Assembly: GCA_902595555.1 (NCBI GenBank)
Contig: CACJQM010000003.1
Coordinates: forward strand, 124,001-188,000
DNA length: 64,000 nucleotides
Source: an uncultured Bacteroidota bacterium
GTDB taxonomy: Bacteria; Bacteroidota; Bacteroidia; Flavobacteriales; Flavobacteriaceae
Direction: 5' to 3'
Shown here piece after piece: positions 42,778-53,296 of this stretch. The translations under genes and the position numbers were made by a program. The notes under the pieces are model-generated. The model was not told the DNA's origin and ran no database searches. It was given only the letters and a program-made list of their open reading frames with translations. Position 1 is the stretch's first letter. Every line of letters begins with the position of its first letter.

Positions 42778-44629
42778 TTATTTTAAAGTTCTTTTTAGTG
42801 TATGGTTTTAAGTATTCAGAAATTAAATTGCCATCAATAATATATTTTTCTAACCATCTTCTTTCAATTTTTTCATTAATAAATTTTTCAATCATCAAAC
42901 TAGATATAGGAGCCGCCCATCTTGAACCCCAATATCCATTTTCAATAAATACACAAATAGCAATTTTTGGGTCATCAGCAGGTGCAAAACCTATAAATAT
43001 AGAATGATCTGTAAGTTGTTTTTTTACTCCATCAATCTTAATGAAATTTTCAGCTGTTCCAGTTTTGCCAGCAATTTTAATTTGATTTATTTTTGAATTT
43101 GTTGCAGTTCCCCTTTCAACTACATCTACCATCCCATCAATAATTGGCTCAAAATATTTGGATTCAATTAGTGTTTTCTTTTTTTCTCTATAATTAATAT
43201 TAATAGAATCATTCTCAATCTCTTTGACAAAATGAGGTGTAATATACCATCCTCTGTTTGCTATAGTAGCAGCAAAGTTAGCAAGTTGAATAGGTGTAGT
43301 TAATATTTCTCCTTGTCCTATGGAATTTGATATTGTTGTTACTGCTCGCCAAGAATTATTGTACCATCTGTTATAATAGTCCGAACTTGGAATAAACCCA
43401 GGTTTACCTGTTGGATGATCATAACCTAAGTAATTTCCAAATCCAAATGATTTCACATAATCATTCCATTTGTTAAGTCCAATTGATGAACTCTCATGAC
43501 TTTCAATAATTTCCTTATAAGTTTTTGCAAAGTATGTATTGCATGAAGTATATATTGCATTATTTAAATTACTGAAAGTAGCCTCATTAGTATGGCATTT
43601 CATAAAAGCATTTTTTGCATAAAAGTGACCTCCATTGCATTTAAATAAAGTTTCTTCTTGAATTACATTCTCTTGTAATCCAATTAGTGCATTAATAATT
43701 TTGAAAGTTGAACCAGGTGGATATTGACCTTGAAGACCTCTCTCAAATAAAGGTTTACCTATTGAGTCGTTATTTAATAATCTATATTGAGATGATCTTT
43801 CCCTACCAACTAATAGACTTGGATCATATCCAGGTGAATTAACAAGTGCTAATATTTCTCCAGATTTTGGTTCTATGGCAATTATACTTCCATATTTATT
43901 TTTCATTAGTGAATCACCATAAGCTTGTAAATCTATATCCAATGTTAACTTCAATTTTTTAGGCGACTCAGGTAGGGTATCATAAATTCCGTTATTATAT
44001 TTCCCTATTATTCTATTAAACTTATCTTTTTGAAAATAATTAACACCTTTCTTTCCTCTCAATGCTGTCTCATATGTTTTTTCTATACCTTGTCTTCCAA
44101 TCATTTCGCCTGATTTATAGTATGAGTTATTATTTATTTCATAATCATTAACCTCGCTTATATATCCTAGTAGATTTGATGCTGTTGAGTAATTATATTT
44201 TCTTTTGGAATTTTTTTGAATAAAAAAACCACTTAATCTCCACATTTTTTCTTGTAACTCAGCGTACTCTTTCTTTGTAAGACTAGAAATAAAAACTGAT
44301 GCTTTTATTTTGGAAAATTTCACAGCTTTATTAAATCTCGATTTAAAATCTTTTACACTTATATTAAGATCCTCAGAAATTTTTATACTGTCTGAAATTT
44401 TTACATCTCTTGGGACAATCAAGACATCGTAATAGGGTTCATTAGAAACAATTAATTTGTTGTTGCGATCATAAATGTATCCTCTCTCTGGGAAATTATA
44501 TATTTTTTGAACGGAAGCTTTTCCAACTATATCTGAGTTTTCATTATTAATTACCTGAAGAAAAAATAATTGAATAATTAAGATAGATGAAATAATAATT
44601 ACAAGTATCTGAAGAAATTTATCTCGCAT
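42770..44629 (-). CDS. mrdA: Penicillin-binding protein 2
   Basis: This transpeptidase cross-links peptidoglycan during elongation. The 619-residue protein has one N-terminal helix (about 7-27), a dimerisation/pedestal domain (about 40-220) and the transpeptidase domain. Active-site motifs are STFK with the catalytic Ser at 307 (PPGSTFKIINALIG), SCN (YTSCNTYFAK) and KTG (IAGKTGTAEN). It overlaps mreD by 11 bases and rodA by 8, so translation is coupled. Confidence 0.97.
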   Translation of the reverse strand: MRDKFLQILVIIISSILIIQLFFLQVINNENSDIVGKASVQKIYNFPERGYIYDRNNKLIVSNEPYYDVLIVPRDVKISDSIKISEDLNISVKDFKSRFNKAVKFSKIKASVFISSLTKKEYAELQEKMWRLSGFFIQKNSKRKYNYSTASNLLGYISEVNDYEINNNSYYKSGEMIGRQGIEKTYETALRGKKGVNYFQKDKFNRIIGKYNNGIYDTLPESPKKLKLTLDIDLQAYGDSLMKNKYGSIIAIEPKSGEILALVNSPGYDPSLLVGRERSSQYRLLNNDSIGKPLFERGLQGQYPPGSTFKIINALIGLQENVIQEETLFKCNGGHFYAKNAFMKCHTNEATFSNLNNAIYTSCNTYFAKTYKEIIESHESSSIGLNKWNDYVKSFGFGNYLGYDHPTGKPGFIPSSDYYNRWYNNSWRAVTTISNSIGQGEILTTPIQLANFAATIANRGWYITPHFVKEIENDSININYREKKKTLIESKYFEPIIDGMVDVVERGTATNSKINQIKIAGKTGTAENFIKIDGVKKQLTDHSIFIGFAPADDPKIAICVFIENGYWGSRWAAPISSLMIEKFINEKIERRWLEKYIIDGNLISEYLKPYTKKNFKINE

Positions 44630-45137
44630 TTTTGTTAAAAAAAATAAGTATAAAGATGTATGATAAAATTATAGAAATTATTGTACTTAAAACAGTTTTT
44701 TTAACTACCCAACTAAATTTTTCAAACGAAAAAGCTTCTACACTATACAGTATTAGTTGATGTGTAAAAAACATAAGAATTAAAAAAGTTATTTTTTGGT
44801 ATAAACTAGTTTCTCTAATGTAGTCTGCTGTTTTTCGGACCTTACTAGCATCAAAATGACCAAATGAAAACTTTAAAAAATAAATTTTTAATAATGAAGA
44901 AATCAAAAGTGAAAATGTAATTATGCCATATGTATTTGAGAATAAGTCAAGAATTAAACCTGCAATAAACATATATAAATACATAAATGATTTATTATAG
45001 TTTAGAGGAAAAATAATTAGAAAAATCAGATATATGTTTGGACTAACTCCAAAAATTAAAATATTATTAAAAATCAAAATTTGACTAATTATAATAAACA
45101 AGAACCTTAAAAAAACTAATAAATTAATATTACTCAT
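44619..45137 (-). CDS. mreD: Rod shape-determining protein MreD
   Basis: The 172-residue membrane protein has five to six helices and few conserved residues, as usual in MreD (FNNILIFGVSPNIYLIFLI, FIAGLILDLFSNTYGIITFS). The call rests on the membrane pattern and on its place between mreC and mrdA, with overlaps of 8 and 11 bases. It is a scaffold component of the elongasome. Confidence 0.92.
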   Translation of the reverse strand: MSNINLLVFLRFLFIIISQILIFNNILIFGVSPNIYLIFLIIFPLNYNKSFMYLYMFIAGLILDLFSNTYGIITFSLLISSLLKIYFLKFSFGHFDASKVRKTADYIRETSLYQKITFLILMFFTHQLILYSVEAFSFEKFSWVVKKTVLSTIISIILSYIFILIFFNKNAR

Positions 45138-45930
45138 TATTGCTTTCTAATTTTTTTATTTCATCCTTAAAATTATTTTTAACAACATATACATTTTTTA
45201 TAGAACCAATATCTTCAAACAACTTAATGGTTATATCAAAATAGTTACTGCCTGTCGGAAGATTAAAACTTCGAATAATTCCGATAGGAATATTTTCTGG
45301 AAATATTGAAGACATTCCACCTGTCTGAATTGTATCATTTATTTTTATATCTGCACTTTTAGGTATGTCATAAAGATTTAATATTCCTGGATCATTGGCA
45401 TCCCAGCTTAGTGAACCAAAATGATTGGTTCTTTTAACTTTTGCATTAATTATCAAATCTGTGTTAAGTATTGATATTATTGTTGAAAATTTTTCAGATG
45501 AATTATTGATAATACCAATTACGCCATTATTTGAAATTACACCATTATCAATCTCTATATTATCACTGGCGCCCTTGTTTATTGTTATAAAGTTTTTTGA
45601 AAATTTGATACTGTTTGAAATAACTTTGGCTGATGAAAATAGATAATTATCTGTGTTTATTAAAGAATCAATTTTGTTGGTTTTTGAATAATTATTCCTT
45701 AGAAAATTATTCTCGTTAATTAAATTCTCATTTATCTCTTTAAGTTCAAAATATTCAACTAAATTTTGCTTTTCCTCATTAATAATATTTACTAGTGAGT
45801 TAGAAAAAAAATTAAACTTACTGCTGTGGTAATAATTTTTATCAATAATTTGGGTGATTGATAATAATAATAGAAGGGTAAATGTTAATGAGTGAATGTT
45901 TTTAATTAAAAAATCAATTATTTTTCGCAT
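45130..45930 (-). CDS. mreC: Rod shape-determining protein MreC
   Basis: MreC is the periplasmic organiser of the elongasome. The 266-residue protein has an N-terminal helix (about 10-29), a coiled coil (about 50-90) and the beta-barrel-rich MreC core (about 95-250). Its typical motifs are FITINKGASDNIEIDNGVIS, SLSWDANDPGILNLYDIPKS and DTIQTGGMSSIFPENIPIG. It lies 6 bases after mreB. Confidence 0.95.
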   Translation of the reverse strand: MRKIIDFLIKNIHSLTFTLLLLLSITQIIDKNYYHSSKFNFFSNSLVNIINEEKQNLVEYFELKEINENLINENNFLRNNYSKTNKIDSLINTDNYLFSSAKVISNSIKFSKNFITINKGASDNIEIDNGVISNNGVIGIINNSSEKFSTIISILNTDLIINAKVKRTNHFGSLSWDANDPGILNLYDIPKSADIKINDTIQTGGMSSIFPENIPIGIIRSFNLPTGSNYFDITIKLFEDIGSIKNVYVVKNNFKDEIKKLESNNE

Positions 45931-45936
45931 TAAAAT

Positions 45937-46965
45937 CTATTTCACTAATACGTTTTTATATCGCTCGATATTTTTTAAAGTAATACCCGTCCCTCTTACA
46001 ACTGCTCTTAGTGGATCTTCAGCAATGAAAACTGGTAAGTCTGTTTTTTTAGAAATTCTTTTGTCTAAGCCCCTAAGCATAGATCCTCCACCCGCAAGAT
46101 AAATACCAGTGTTATAAATATCAGCAGCTAGTTCAGGAGGTGTTTGAGATAGTGTTTCCATTACAGACTCTTCAATCCTAATAATTGATTTATCTAAAGC
46201 TTTTGATATTTCACGATAACCAATTGAAATTTCTTTTGGTTTTCCTGATAAAAGATCTCTTCCTTGAACAAGTAAGTTTTCAGGTGGGTTTTCTAATTCA
46301 TCTAAAGCTGATCCTATGCTTATTTTAATTTTTTCAGCTGTTCTATCACCAATTGATAAATTATGCTGTGTTCTCATGTAAAATACAATATCTTCAGTGA
46401 AGACATCACCAGCAATTTTTACAGATTTGTCGCAAACTATCCCAGCCAGTGCAATTACTGCTATTTCCGTTGTTCCGCCACCGATATCAATTATCATATT
46501 TCCTTTTGGCTGATTTATATCAACTCCAATTCCAATTGCCGCTGCCATAGGCTCATGGATTAAATAAACTTCTTTACCGTTTACTCTTTCAGCAGATTCT
46601 CTTACAGCTCTCATTTCTACCTCAGTTATTCCAGATGGAATACAAATTACCATTTTTAAAGATGGTGAGTAAAATCGTTTATTTAGCGTTGGTATACTTT
46701 TAATTAGTTGACCAATCATCTGTTCAGATGCATTAAAATCCGCAATTACACCATCTTTCAGTGGTCTAATTGTTTTTATATTTTCATGTGTTTTCCCATG
46801 CATTAATTTTGCCTCCTTACCAACTGCAATTATTTTTCCAGATTTTTGATCTATGGCAACAATAGACGGACTATCCACAACTACCTTATCATTGTGAATG
46901 ATTAATGTGTTTGCAGTTCCTAGATCAATTGCAATTGACTCTGTCCAAAAATCAAAAAAACTCAT
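45937..46965 (-). CDS. mreB: Rod shape-determining protein MreB
   Basis: This bacterial actin homologue forms filaments that guide side-wall synthesis. The 342-residue protein has the phosphate-1 motif IAIDLGTANTLIIHNDKVVV, PSIVAIDQ, HEPMAAAIGIGVDI, the phosphate-2 motif MIIDIGGGTTEIAVIALAGI and the adenosine motif IYLAGGGSMLRGLDKRI. Length is standard. It is the first shape gene after purH, with a 32-base gap. Confidence 0.98.
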   Translation of the reverse strand: MSFFDFWTESIAIDLGTANTLIIHNDKVVVDSPSIVAIDQKSGKIIAVGKEAKLMHGKTHENIKTIRPLKDGVIADFNASEQMIGQLIKSIPTLNKRFYSPSLKMVICIPSGITEVEMRAVRESAERVNGKEVYLIHEPMAAAIGIGVDINQPKGNMIIDIGGGTTEIAVIALAGIVCDKSVKIAGDVFTEDIVFYMRTQHNLSIGDRTAEKIKISIGSALDELENPPENLLVQGRDLLSGKPKEISIGYREISKALDKSIIRIEESVMETLSQTPPELAADIYNTGIYLAGGGSMLRGLDKRISKKTDLPVFIAEDPLRAVVRGTGITLKNIERYKNVLVK

Positions 46966-46997
46966 ATTATAAAATCAAAGAGTTAAAGTTAATAAAA

Positions 46998-48503
46998 TTA
47001 ATGTTTAAAGTGCCTATTTCCAGTCATTACCATTGAGATTGAGTTCTTATTACAAGAATCAATTGATAATTGATCTTTAATTGAACCACCTGGTTGAATT
47101 ACCGATTGTATTCCATTTTTTGATGCTATTTCAACGCAGTCAGGAAATGGAAAAAAGGCATCACTTGCCATTACTGCTCCCTCAAGATTAAAATTAAATT
47201 TCTTGGCTTTATCAATTGCTTGATTTAATGCATCAACTCTTGAGGTTTGACCTGTTCCTGAGGAAATTAATTGGCTGTTTTTTACCAATACTATTGTGTT
47301 TGATTTTGTGTGTTTACATACTTTGGATGCAAACAGTAAATCTTGAATTTGAGATTTATTTGGTTTTTTTTCTGTAACAATAGTTAAATTTTCTAATGAA
47401 TCTGTAATTAAGTCTTTGTCTTGAAATAATTTTCCATTCAAACAAGTTCTAACAGATTGGTTTGAAAAATCAATGCTCTTTAGTTTCAGTATAATTCTAT
47501 TTTTTTTAGATTTTAAATTATTGATTGCAGTTTCATCAAAACTTGGAGCCAATATTACCTCAAAAAATAAATTGTTAATTTTTTCAGAGGTTTTTAAATC
47601 AATATTTGAATTTGATATTAGTACACCTCCAAAAGCAGAAACTGGGTCACCCTCTAGGGCAGCCTCATAAGCATCATAAATATTTTTTCTTGTGGAAAGA
47701 CCACATGCATTGTTGTGTTTAAGTATTGCAAATGTTGGTTTATCATTCCAATACTCCGCGATTATGTTAACCGCTGAATCAATATCTAAAAGATTATTGT
47801 AAGATAGTTCCTTACCGTTCAGTTTGTCAAATACATCATCCAAATTGCCCAGGAAATAACCTTCTTGATGTGGGTTTTCACCATATCTCAATGATTTTTT
47901 AATCCTTAATTTTCCGTTCTTAAAATATTCTGCAATTAAGGTGTCATAATTTGAAGAAACTGAGAAAGCGTTTAATGCATAATCTTTTTTTTGTTCAAGT
48001 GAAAAATCCCCTTTATTTTCATTTAGATCTTTTATAAATTTTTCATATTGGTGAGTTGATGAAACACAAACTACATCATTAAAGTTTTTCGCAGCGGCTC
48101 TAATTAATGAAACACCTCCAATATCAATTTTTTCAATTATTTCTTGATGAGATTTAGAATCATTAACAGTATCCTCAAATGGGTATAAGTCCACAATTAT
48201 AAAATCAATTTCAGGAATATCAAATTTATCTTTCTCATCATTGTCATTATTTGAATCTCTCCTATATAAAATACCCCCAAAAATTTTTGGATGGAGTGTC
48301 TTAACTCTTCCTCCAAAAATTGATGGATAATCTGTTAATTTTTCAACCTTTTCAGTCTTAATTCCTATTTCGTTTAAATATTTTTCAGTTCCACCAGTAG
48401 AAATTATATTAACATTTAGCTCTGAGAGTTTCCTAGCTATATTGTCAATTCCCTCTTTGTTAAAAACGGATATTAGAGCGGATTTTTGATTTTTTTTTGA
48501 CAT
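46998..48503 (-). CDS. purH: Bifunctional AICAR formyltransferase/IMP cyclohydrolase
   Basis: PurH carries out the last two steps of de novo IMP synthesis. The 501-residue protein has the N-terminal MGS-like cyclohydrolase domain (about 1-130: ALISVFNKEGIDNIARKLSE, ISTGGTEKYL, GGRVKTLHPKIFGGIL). The formyltransferase domain follows, with LRYGENPHQEGYF, the catalytic LKHNNACGLS, DPVSAFGGV and the C-terminal DAFFPFPDCVEIA / VIQPGGSIKDQ. It precedes mreB on the same strand and is separated from groEL by a strong terminator. Confidence 0.97.
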   Translation of the reverse strand: MSKKNQKSALISVFNKEGIDNIARKLSELNVNIISTGGTEKYLNEIGIKTEKVEKLTDYPSIFGGRVKTLHPKIFGGILYRRDSNNDNDEKDKFDIPEIDFIIVDLYPFEDTVNDSKSHQEIIEKIDIGGVSLIRAAAKNFNDVVCVSSTHQYEKFIKDLNENKGDFSLEQKKDYALNAFSVSSNYDTLIAEYFKNGKLRIKKSLRYGENPHQEGYFLGNLDDVFDKLNGKELSYNNLLDIDSAVNIIAEYWNDKPTFAILKHNNACGLSTRKNIYDAYEAALEGDPVSAFGGVLISNSNIDLKTSEKINNLFFEVILAPSFDETAINNLKSKKNRIILKLKSIDFSNQSVRTCLNGKLFQDKDLITDSLENLTIVTEKKPNKSQIQDLLFASKVCKHTKSNTIVLVKNSQLISSGTGQTSRVDALNQAIDKAKKFNFNLEGAVMASDAFFPFPDCVEIASKNGIQSVIQPGGSIKDQLSIDSCNKNSISMVMTGNRHFKH

Positions 48504-48532
48504 ATAGTGTAAGTATATAAATGTAATATTTT

Positions 48533-48567
48533 AAAAAAAAAAAAGCTGCATAAAAGCAGCTTTTTTT
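48533..48567 (-). terminator. Rho-independent terminator after groEL
   Basis: On the minus strand the stem AAAAAAGCTGC / GCAGCTTTTTT (G/C core 48545-48549 with 48556-48560) ends in a 13-base T run, in the 79-base gap between groEL and purH. It closes the secG-groES-groEL unit. Confidence 0.9.
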
Positions 48568-48582
48568 AATTGTATTATTATA

Positions 48583-50226
<1,644 letters not shown>

Positions 50227-50230
50227 TTAG

Positions 50231-50509
50231 TTAAACAATTGCGAGGATGTCACTTTCCCTCATTATTAAATAATCTTTACTTTCAAATTTAAGCTCAGTA
50301 CCTGAATACTTTCCATATAAAACAGTCTCTCCAACTTTAACAGTTATTGGATTATCTTTTGTTCCAGATCCTACAGCTACAACAATTCCCTTTTGCGGTT
50401 TCTCCTTTGCCGTATCAGGTATAATTATTCCTGACGCTGTCTTAGTTTCAGCCTCTAGAGGTTCAACTAATACTCTGTCAGCTAATGGTTTGATATTTAA
50501 TTTACTCAT
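50231..50509 (-). CDS. groES: Co-chaperonin GroES
   Basis: GroES caps the GroEL chamber. The 92-residue protein has [20 protein letters not shown], the mobile loop [16 protein letters not shown], and [20 protein letters not shown]. It is preceded by a 94-base gap after secG containing a palindrome, with no CIRCE element (the HrcA operator) visible. Confidence 0.98.
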   Translation of the reverse strand: MSKLNIKPLADRVLVEPLEAETKTASGIIIPDTAKEKPQKGIVVAVGSGTKDNPITVKVGETVLYGKYSGTELKFESKDYLIMRESDILAIV

Positions 50510-50588
50510 AGTTTAATTTTTAATTTATTTTTCATCAATCATGCCAAATACAAATAGGTGTCAAAAAGTACTTTTATTTAATATTTTC

Positions 50589-50618
50589 TGTCATGATGAC
50601 ATACTAGTTCTCAGAACT
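50589..50618 (-). promoter_or_regulatory. Two adjacent short palindromes between secG and groES
   Basis: TGTCAT-G-ATGACA (50589-50601) and AGTTCT-C-AGAACT (50606-50618) are each perfect 6-1-6 inverted repeats, four bases apart. The second overlaps the last codons and stop of secG. No T tract follows, so they are not a standard terminator. They lie 80-109 bases before the groES start and could be an operator for the chaperonin genes, or chance. Confidence 0.35.
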
Positions 50619-50942
50619 TGAATTATCGGAATTGGAATCAATATCATCCTCTAATATTTCTTCAATAAGTACATCGTCGGAATTGTTTAAAAGTTCAGAC
50701 TCAGTTGTATCGTTTCCTGAATTTAACGTAATATTAGAAAATAGGATTAATAAAAAGAGTAGAGAAGCTAAAATCCATGTACTTTTATCTAAAAAATCAG
50801 TAGTTTTTTTAACACCACCAATTTGTTGTGAATCTCCCCCAAATGTTGAAGCTAATCCACCACCTTTTGGATTTTGGACCATTATTACCAATACAAGTAA
50901 AAATGAGAGAAATATTATTAAAAAAAGTATTATGTTGTACAT
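50604..50942 (-). CDS. secG: Preprotein translocase subunit SecG
   Basis: SecG is an accessory subunit of the SecYEG channel. The 112-residue protein has two helices (about 3-20 and 53-70) joined by the conserved loop MVQNPKGGGLASTFGGDSQQ, then an acidic, Ser/Asp-rich tail typical of Bacteroidota. Its ATG shares one base with the preceding stop (TAATG), so translation is coupled to the upstream gene. Confidence 0.95.
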   Translation of the reverse strand: MYNIILFLIIFLSFLLVLVIMVQNPKGGGLASTFGGDSQQIGGVKKTTDFLDKSTWILASLLFLLILFSNITLNSGNDTTESELLNNSDDVLIEEILEDDIDSNSDNSSSEN

Positions 50943-51550
50943 TATCTGTTTTTTATTTGTTTTTTAATAATCTTAATTTGGTCTGCAAATAAACTGATTT
51001 TTTCTGGATATTTCAAACATAAAATCTTGTAAGCTTTAAGGGCATCCTCAAATTTTCCCTGATTAATATATACTTTAGCAAGTGTTTCTGTCATGTAATC
51101 TTTCTTTGTTATTTTGATTTTATCATCATGTTTTTTTGCTTTTAAATCATATAAATTAAAATTATCTACATTTAAAACTTGATCATTACTTTTTAATTTA
51201 TTTGGGGTTGGTTTAGTTTTAGAAATCCAATCCAGAAATGAAATCTCTTGATTTAAACTTTCAGCTTGGACTTCATTTATTAAGGATTCTTTTTCATTAT
51301 CATTGAGTATGTCATTATTAATTATGTAATAAAGATGTGACCTGTCAGTTGTTAATATCGAAGTTGATTTCAAAATTTTATTGTAATCAATGGTTTTAAA
51401 TTTTTTAGATAATATTAATTGTAAAATTTTTACAGGTGTAAAGTAAGGATATGTTTGAGAAATATTTTTTATGATTTTTAAATCATTCTTTTTTAATTCG
51501 TTAGGATTAGTAAGAATACTAATTACTTTATTTTTAGAGCTTTCTACCAT
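50942..51550 (-). CDS. Conserved hypothetical protein with TPR-like C-terminus
   Basis: The 202-residue protein has no signal peptide or membrane segment. The last third (YMTETLAKVYINQGKFEDAL, AYKILCLKYPEKISLFADQI) has the helix pattern of a tetratricopeptide repeat. The N-terminal part is helical, with YPYFTPVKILQLILSKKF. It lies between lptE and secG, overlapping both, a constant position in flavobacteria as far as I recall. Function unknown; a scaffold role with envelope proteins is possible. Confidence 0.75.
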   Translation of the reverse strand: MVESSKNKVISILTNPNELKKNDLKIIKNISQTYPYFTPVKILQLILSKKFKTIDYNKILKSTSILTTDRSHLYYIINNDILNDNEKESLINEVQAESLNQEISFLDWISKTKPTPNKLKSNDQVLNVDNFNLYDLKAKKHDDKIKITKKDYMTETLAKVYINQGKFEDALKAYKILCLKYPEKISLFADQIKIIKKQIKNR

Positions 51551-52071
51551 TTTGCAAGAGAAGCATTAAAAATGTCCTGAGTTATACGCTCAAAAATAAT
51601 CTCGTGAGCCTCACTTTTTATCGTGATAAGTTGTTGTTCTGCTGGAAAATCAAAGTAAAATGAAAATCTCCTTTCAAAATTGTCATCCTCTTTTTTAAAA
51701 TTTTGAAAATTAACATTTACACTAATTGAGAGTCTATTTTGTGCTGCATTCAAATCTGAAGTTGCTGTCATTGGACTAACTCTGTATTCTACAATCTCAC
51801 CCTCATACAATAAATCACCATTACTTTGAACCATTTGTAGGTTTGTTTGATTTTCTAATATATTTTGAAGAGAAATGGTAAAATCACGATCTAATCCTGG
51901 TTCAAATATAGAGCCCGTGTTGTTACCTGCATTATTTTCAAATAGGTTAACTTGGAAAGATTCGGTACCCTCAGGAATAGATGCACCCGTAAATGAATAA
52001 TTTCCACAACCATAAGTTAAAACTAATATGGGTAGCAGTAGTATTAGATATTTTTTAAAGTTCAAGGTCAT
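51544..52071 (-). CDS. lptE: LptE-like LPS assembly lipoprotein
   Basis: LptE plugs the LptD barrel that inserts LPS in the outer membrane. I start at the ATG at 52071, which gives a lipoprotein signal (LPILVLTYGCGNYSF); the track's longer start has no signal. The 175-residue protein has the LptE-like core: SFTGASIPEGTESFQVNLF, the helix LDRDFTISLQNILENQTNLQ and the strand LLYEGEIVEYRVSP. It overlaps the sigma-54 activator by 17 bases. Confidence 0.88.
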   Translation of the reverse strand: MTLNFKKYLILLLPILVLTYGCGNYSFTGASIPEGTESFQVNLFENNAGNNTGSIFEPGLDRDFTISLQNILENQTNLQMVQSNGDLLYEGEIVEYRVSPMTATSDLNAAQNRLSISVNVNFQNFKKEDDNFERRFSFYFDFPAEQQLITIKSEAHEIIFERITQDIFNASLAKW

Positions 52072-53296
52072 ATTGTTTAATCTTTCTATATAATGTTCTC
52101 TCTGAAATACCAAGCTCTTTTGCAGCAGCCTTTCTCCTTCCATTATTTCTTTCCAATGCTTTAATTATCAGTTCTAACTCCTTATCTTGAATTGATAATG
52201 TTTCTTCTTCAACAACTTCCTCAGCAAAGGAATATTTATCATCCTTATTTTGAGATTGGTTAGATTCTAAAATTTCGGTTTCGTTTGCTGAATCTTCATT
52301 TAATTTCTGAAAACTTTGGGGTATGAAATTTTCAATATCATCAATGGTTTCCGATTCACCAACTTCTTTTGATTTTAAATTATTTGTAAGTTTCTTTAAT
52401 TCATTCAAATCTTTTTTCATATCGAAAAGAATTTTATAAAGAATTTCTCTCTCGGATGAAAAATCACTCTCACTTTTGTTTTCTGAAATTAATGCTGGTA
52501 AATTATTTTTTGGATCTGGTAGGTAAGAGGAAATCATTACACCATTTATTGCCCTTTCCTGTTCTAGAACAGATAATTGTTCGGTTATATTTTTTAGTTG
52601 TCTAATGTTACCATTCCATCTATAATTTTGAAGTATTCTTTGTGCATCATCATCTAGCCTAACGGTTGGCATTTTATATTTTTTTGCAAAGTCTGATGCA
52701 AATTTTCTAAATAATAAAATTATATCATTTTTTCTTTGTCTGAGTGGAGGTATTTTAATTTCTACAGTACTTAAACGATAAAATAAATCTTCTCGAAATT
52801 TTCCTTTTAAAATGGCATTTTCCATATTTAGATTTGTAGCAGCTACAATTCTTACATTAGTTTTTTGAACTTTTGATGATCCTACCTTAATAAATTCTCC
52901 ATTCTCCAAAACTCTTAAAAGTCTGACTTGAGTGGTTAGGGGAAGTTCTCCAACTTCATCTAGAAAAATTGTACCACCATCTGCCACTTCAAAATATCCA
53001 GATCGAGTAGACGTAGCACCTGTAAAAGCTCCTTTTTCATGTCCAAAAAGTTCAGAGTCTATTGTACCTTCTGGGATAGCTCCACAATTCACAGCAATAA
53101 ACTTATTATGTTTTCTGTGTGAAAGTTGGTGAATGATTTTTGGAAAAGATTCTTTTCCAACCCCACTTTCTCCTGTAACTAAAACGGTAATATCAGTTGG
53201 AGCTACTCTTACAGCTTTTTCTATAGCTCTATCAAGTCCTGCTGAATTACCAATAATCTCAAATCTTTGTTTTATGTTTTGAATTTCACTAATCAT
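52055..53296 (-). CDS. Sigma-54 interacting transcriptional activator without receiver domain
   Basis: The 413-residue protein (start at the ATG at 53296) begins directly with the AAA+ domain (about 10-245). It contains Walker A VTGESGVGKES, the sigma-54-contacting loop GAFTGA, Walker B GGTIFLDEVGELPL and the arginine-finger region GKFREDLFYRLSTVEIKIPP. An acidic linker of about 110 residues follows, then a Fis-type helix-turn-helix (RRKAAAKELGISERTLYRKI). No N-terminal sensor is present, so activity may be set by level or by partners. It sits between miaB and lptE, usual in Bacteroidota. Confidence 0.94.
   Translation of the reverse strand: MISEIQNIKQRFEIIGNSAGLDRAIEKAVRVAPTDITVLVTGESGVGKESFPKIIHQLSHRKHNKFIAVNCGAIPEGTIDSELFGHEKGAFTGATSTRSGYFEVADGGTIFLDEVGELPLTTQVRLLRVLENGEFIKVGSSKVQKTNVRIVAATNLNMENAILKGKFREDLFYRLSTVEIKIPPLRQRKNDIILLFRKFASDFAKKYKMPTVRLDDDAQRILQNYRWNGNIRQLKNITEQLSVLEQERAINGVMISSYLPDPKNNLPALISENKSESDFSSEREILYKILFDMKKDLNELKKLTNNLKSKEVGESETIDDIENFIPQSFQKLNEDSANETEILESNQSQNKDDKYSFAEEVVEEETLSIQDKELELIIKALERNNGRRKAAAKELGISERTLYRKIKQYDLEL

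Noticed and set aside
50510-50603. CIRCE (HrcA) operator upstream of groES
   Set aside because: The TTAGCACTC-N9-GAGTGCTAA pattern is not present; only the unrelated short palindromes were seen.
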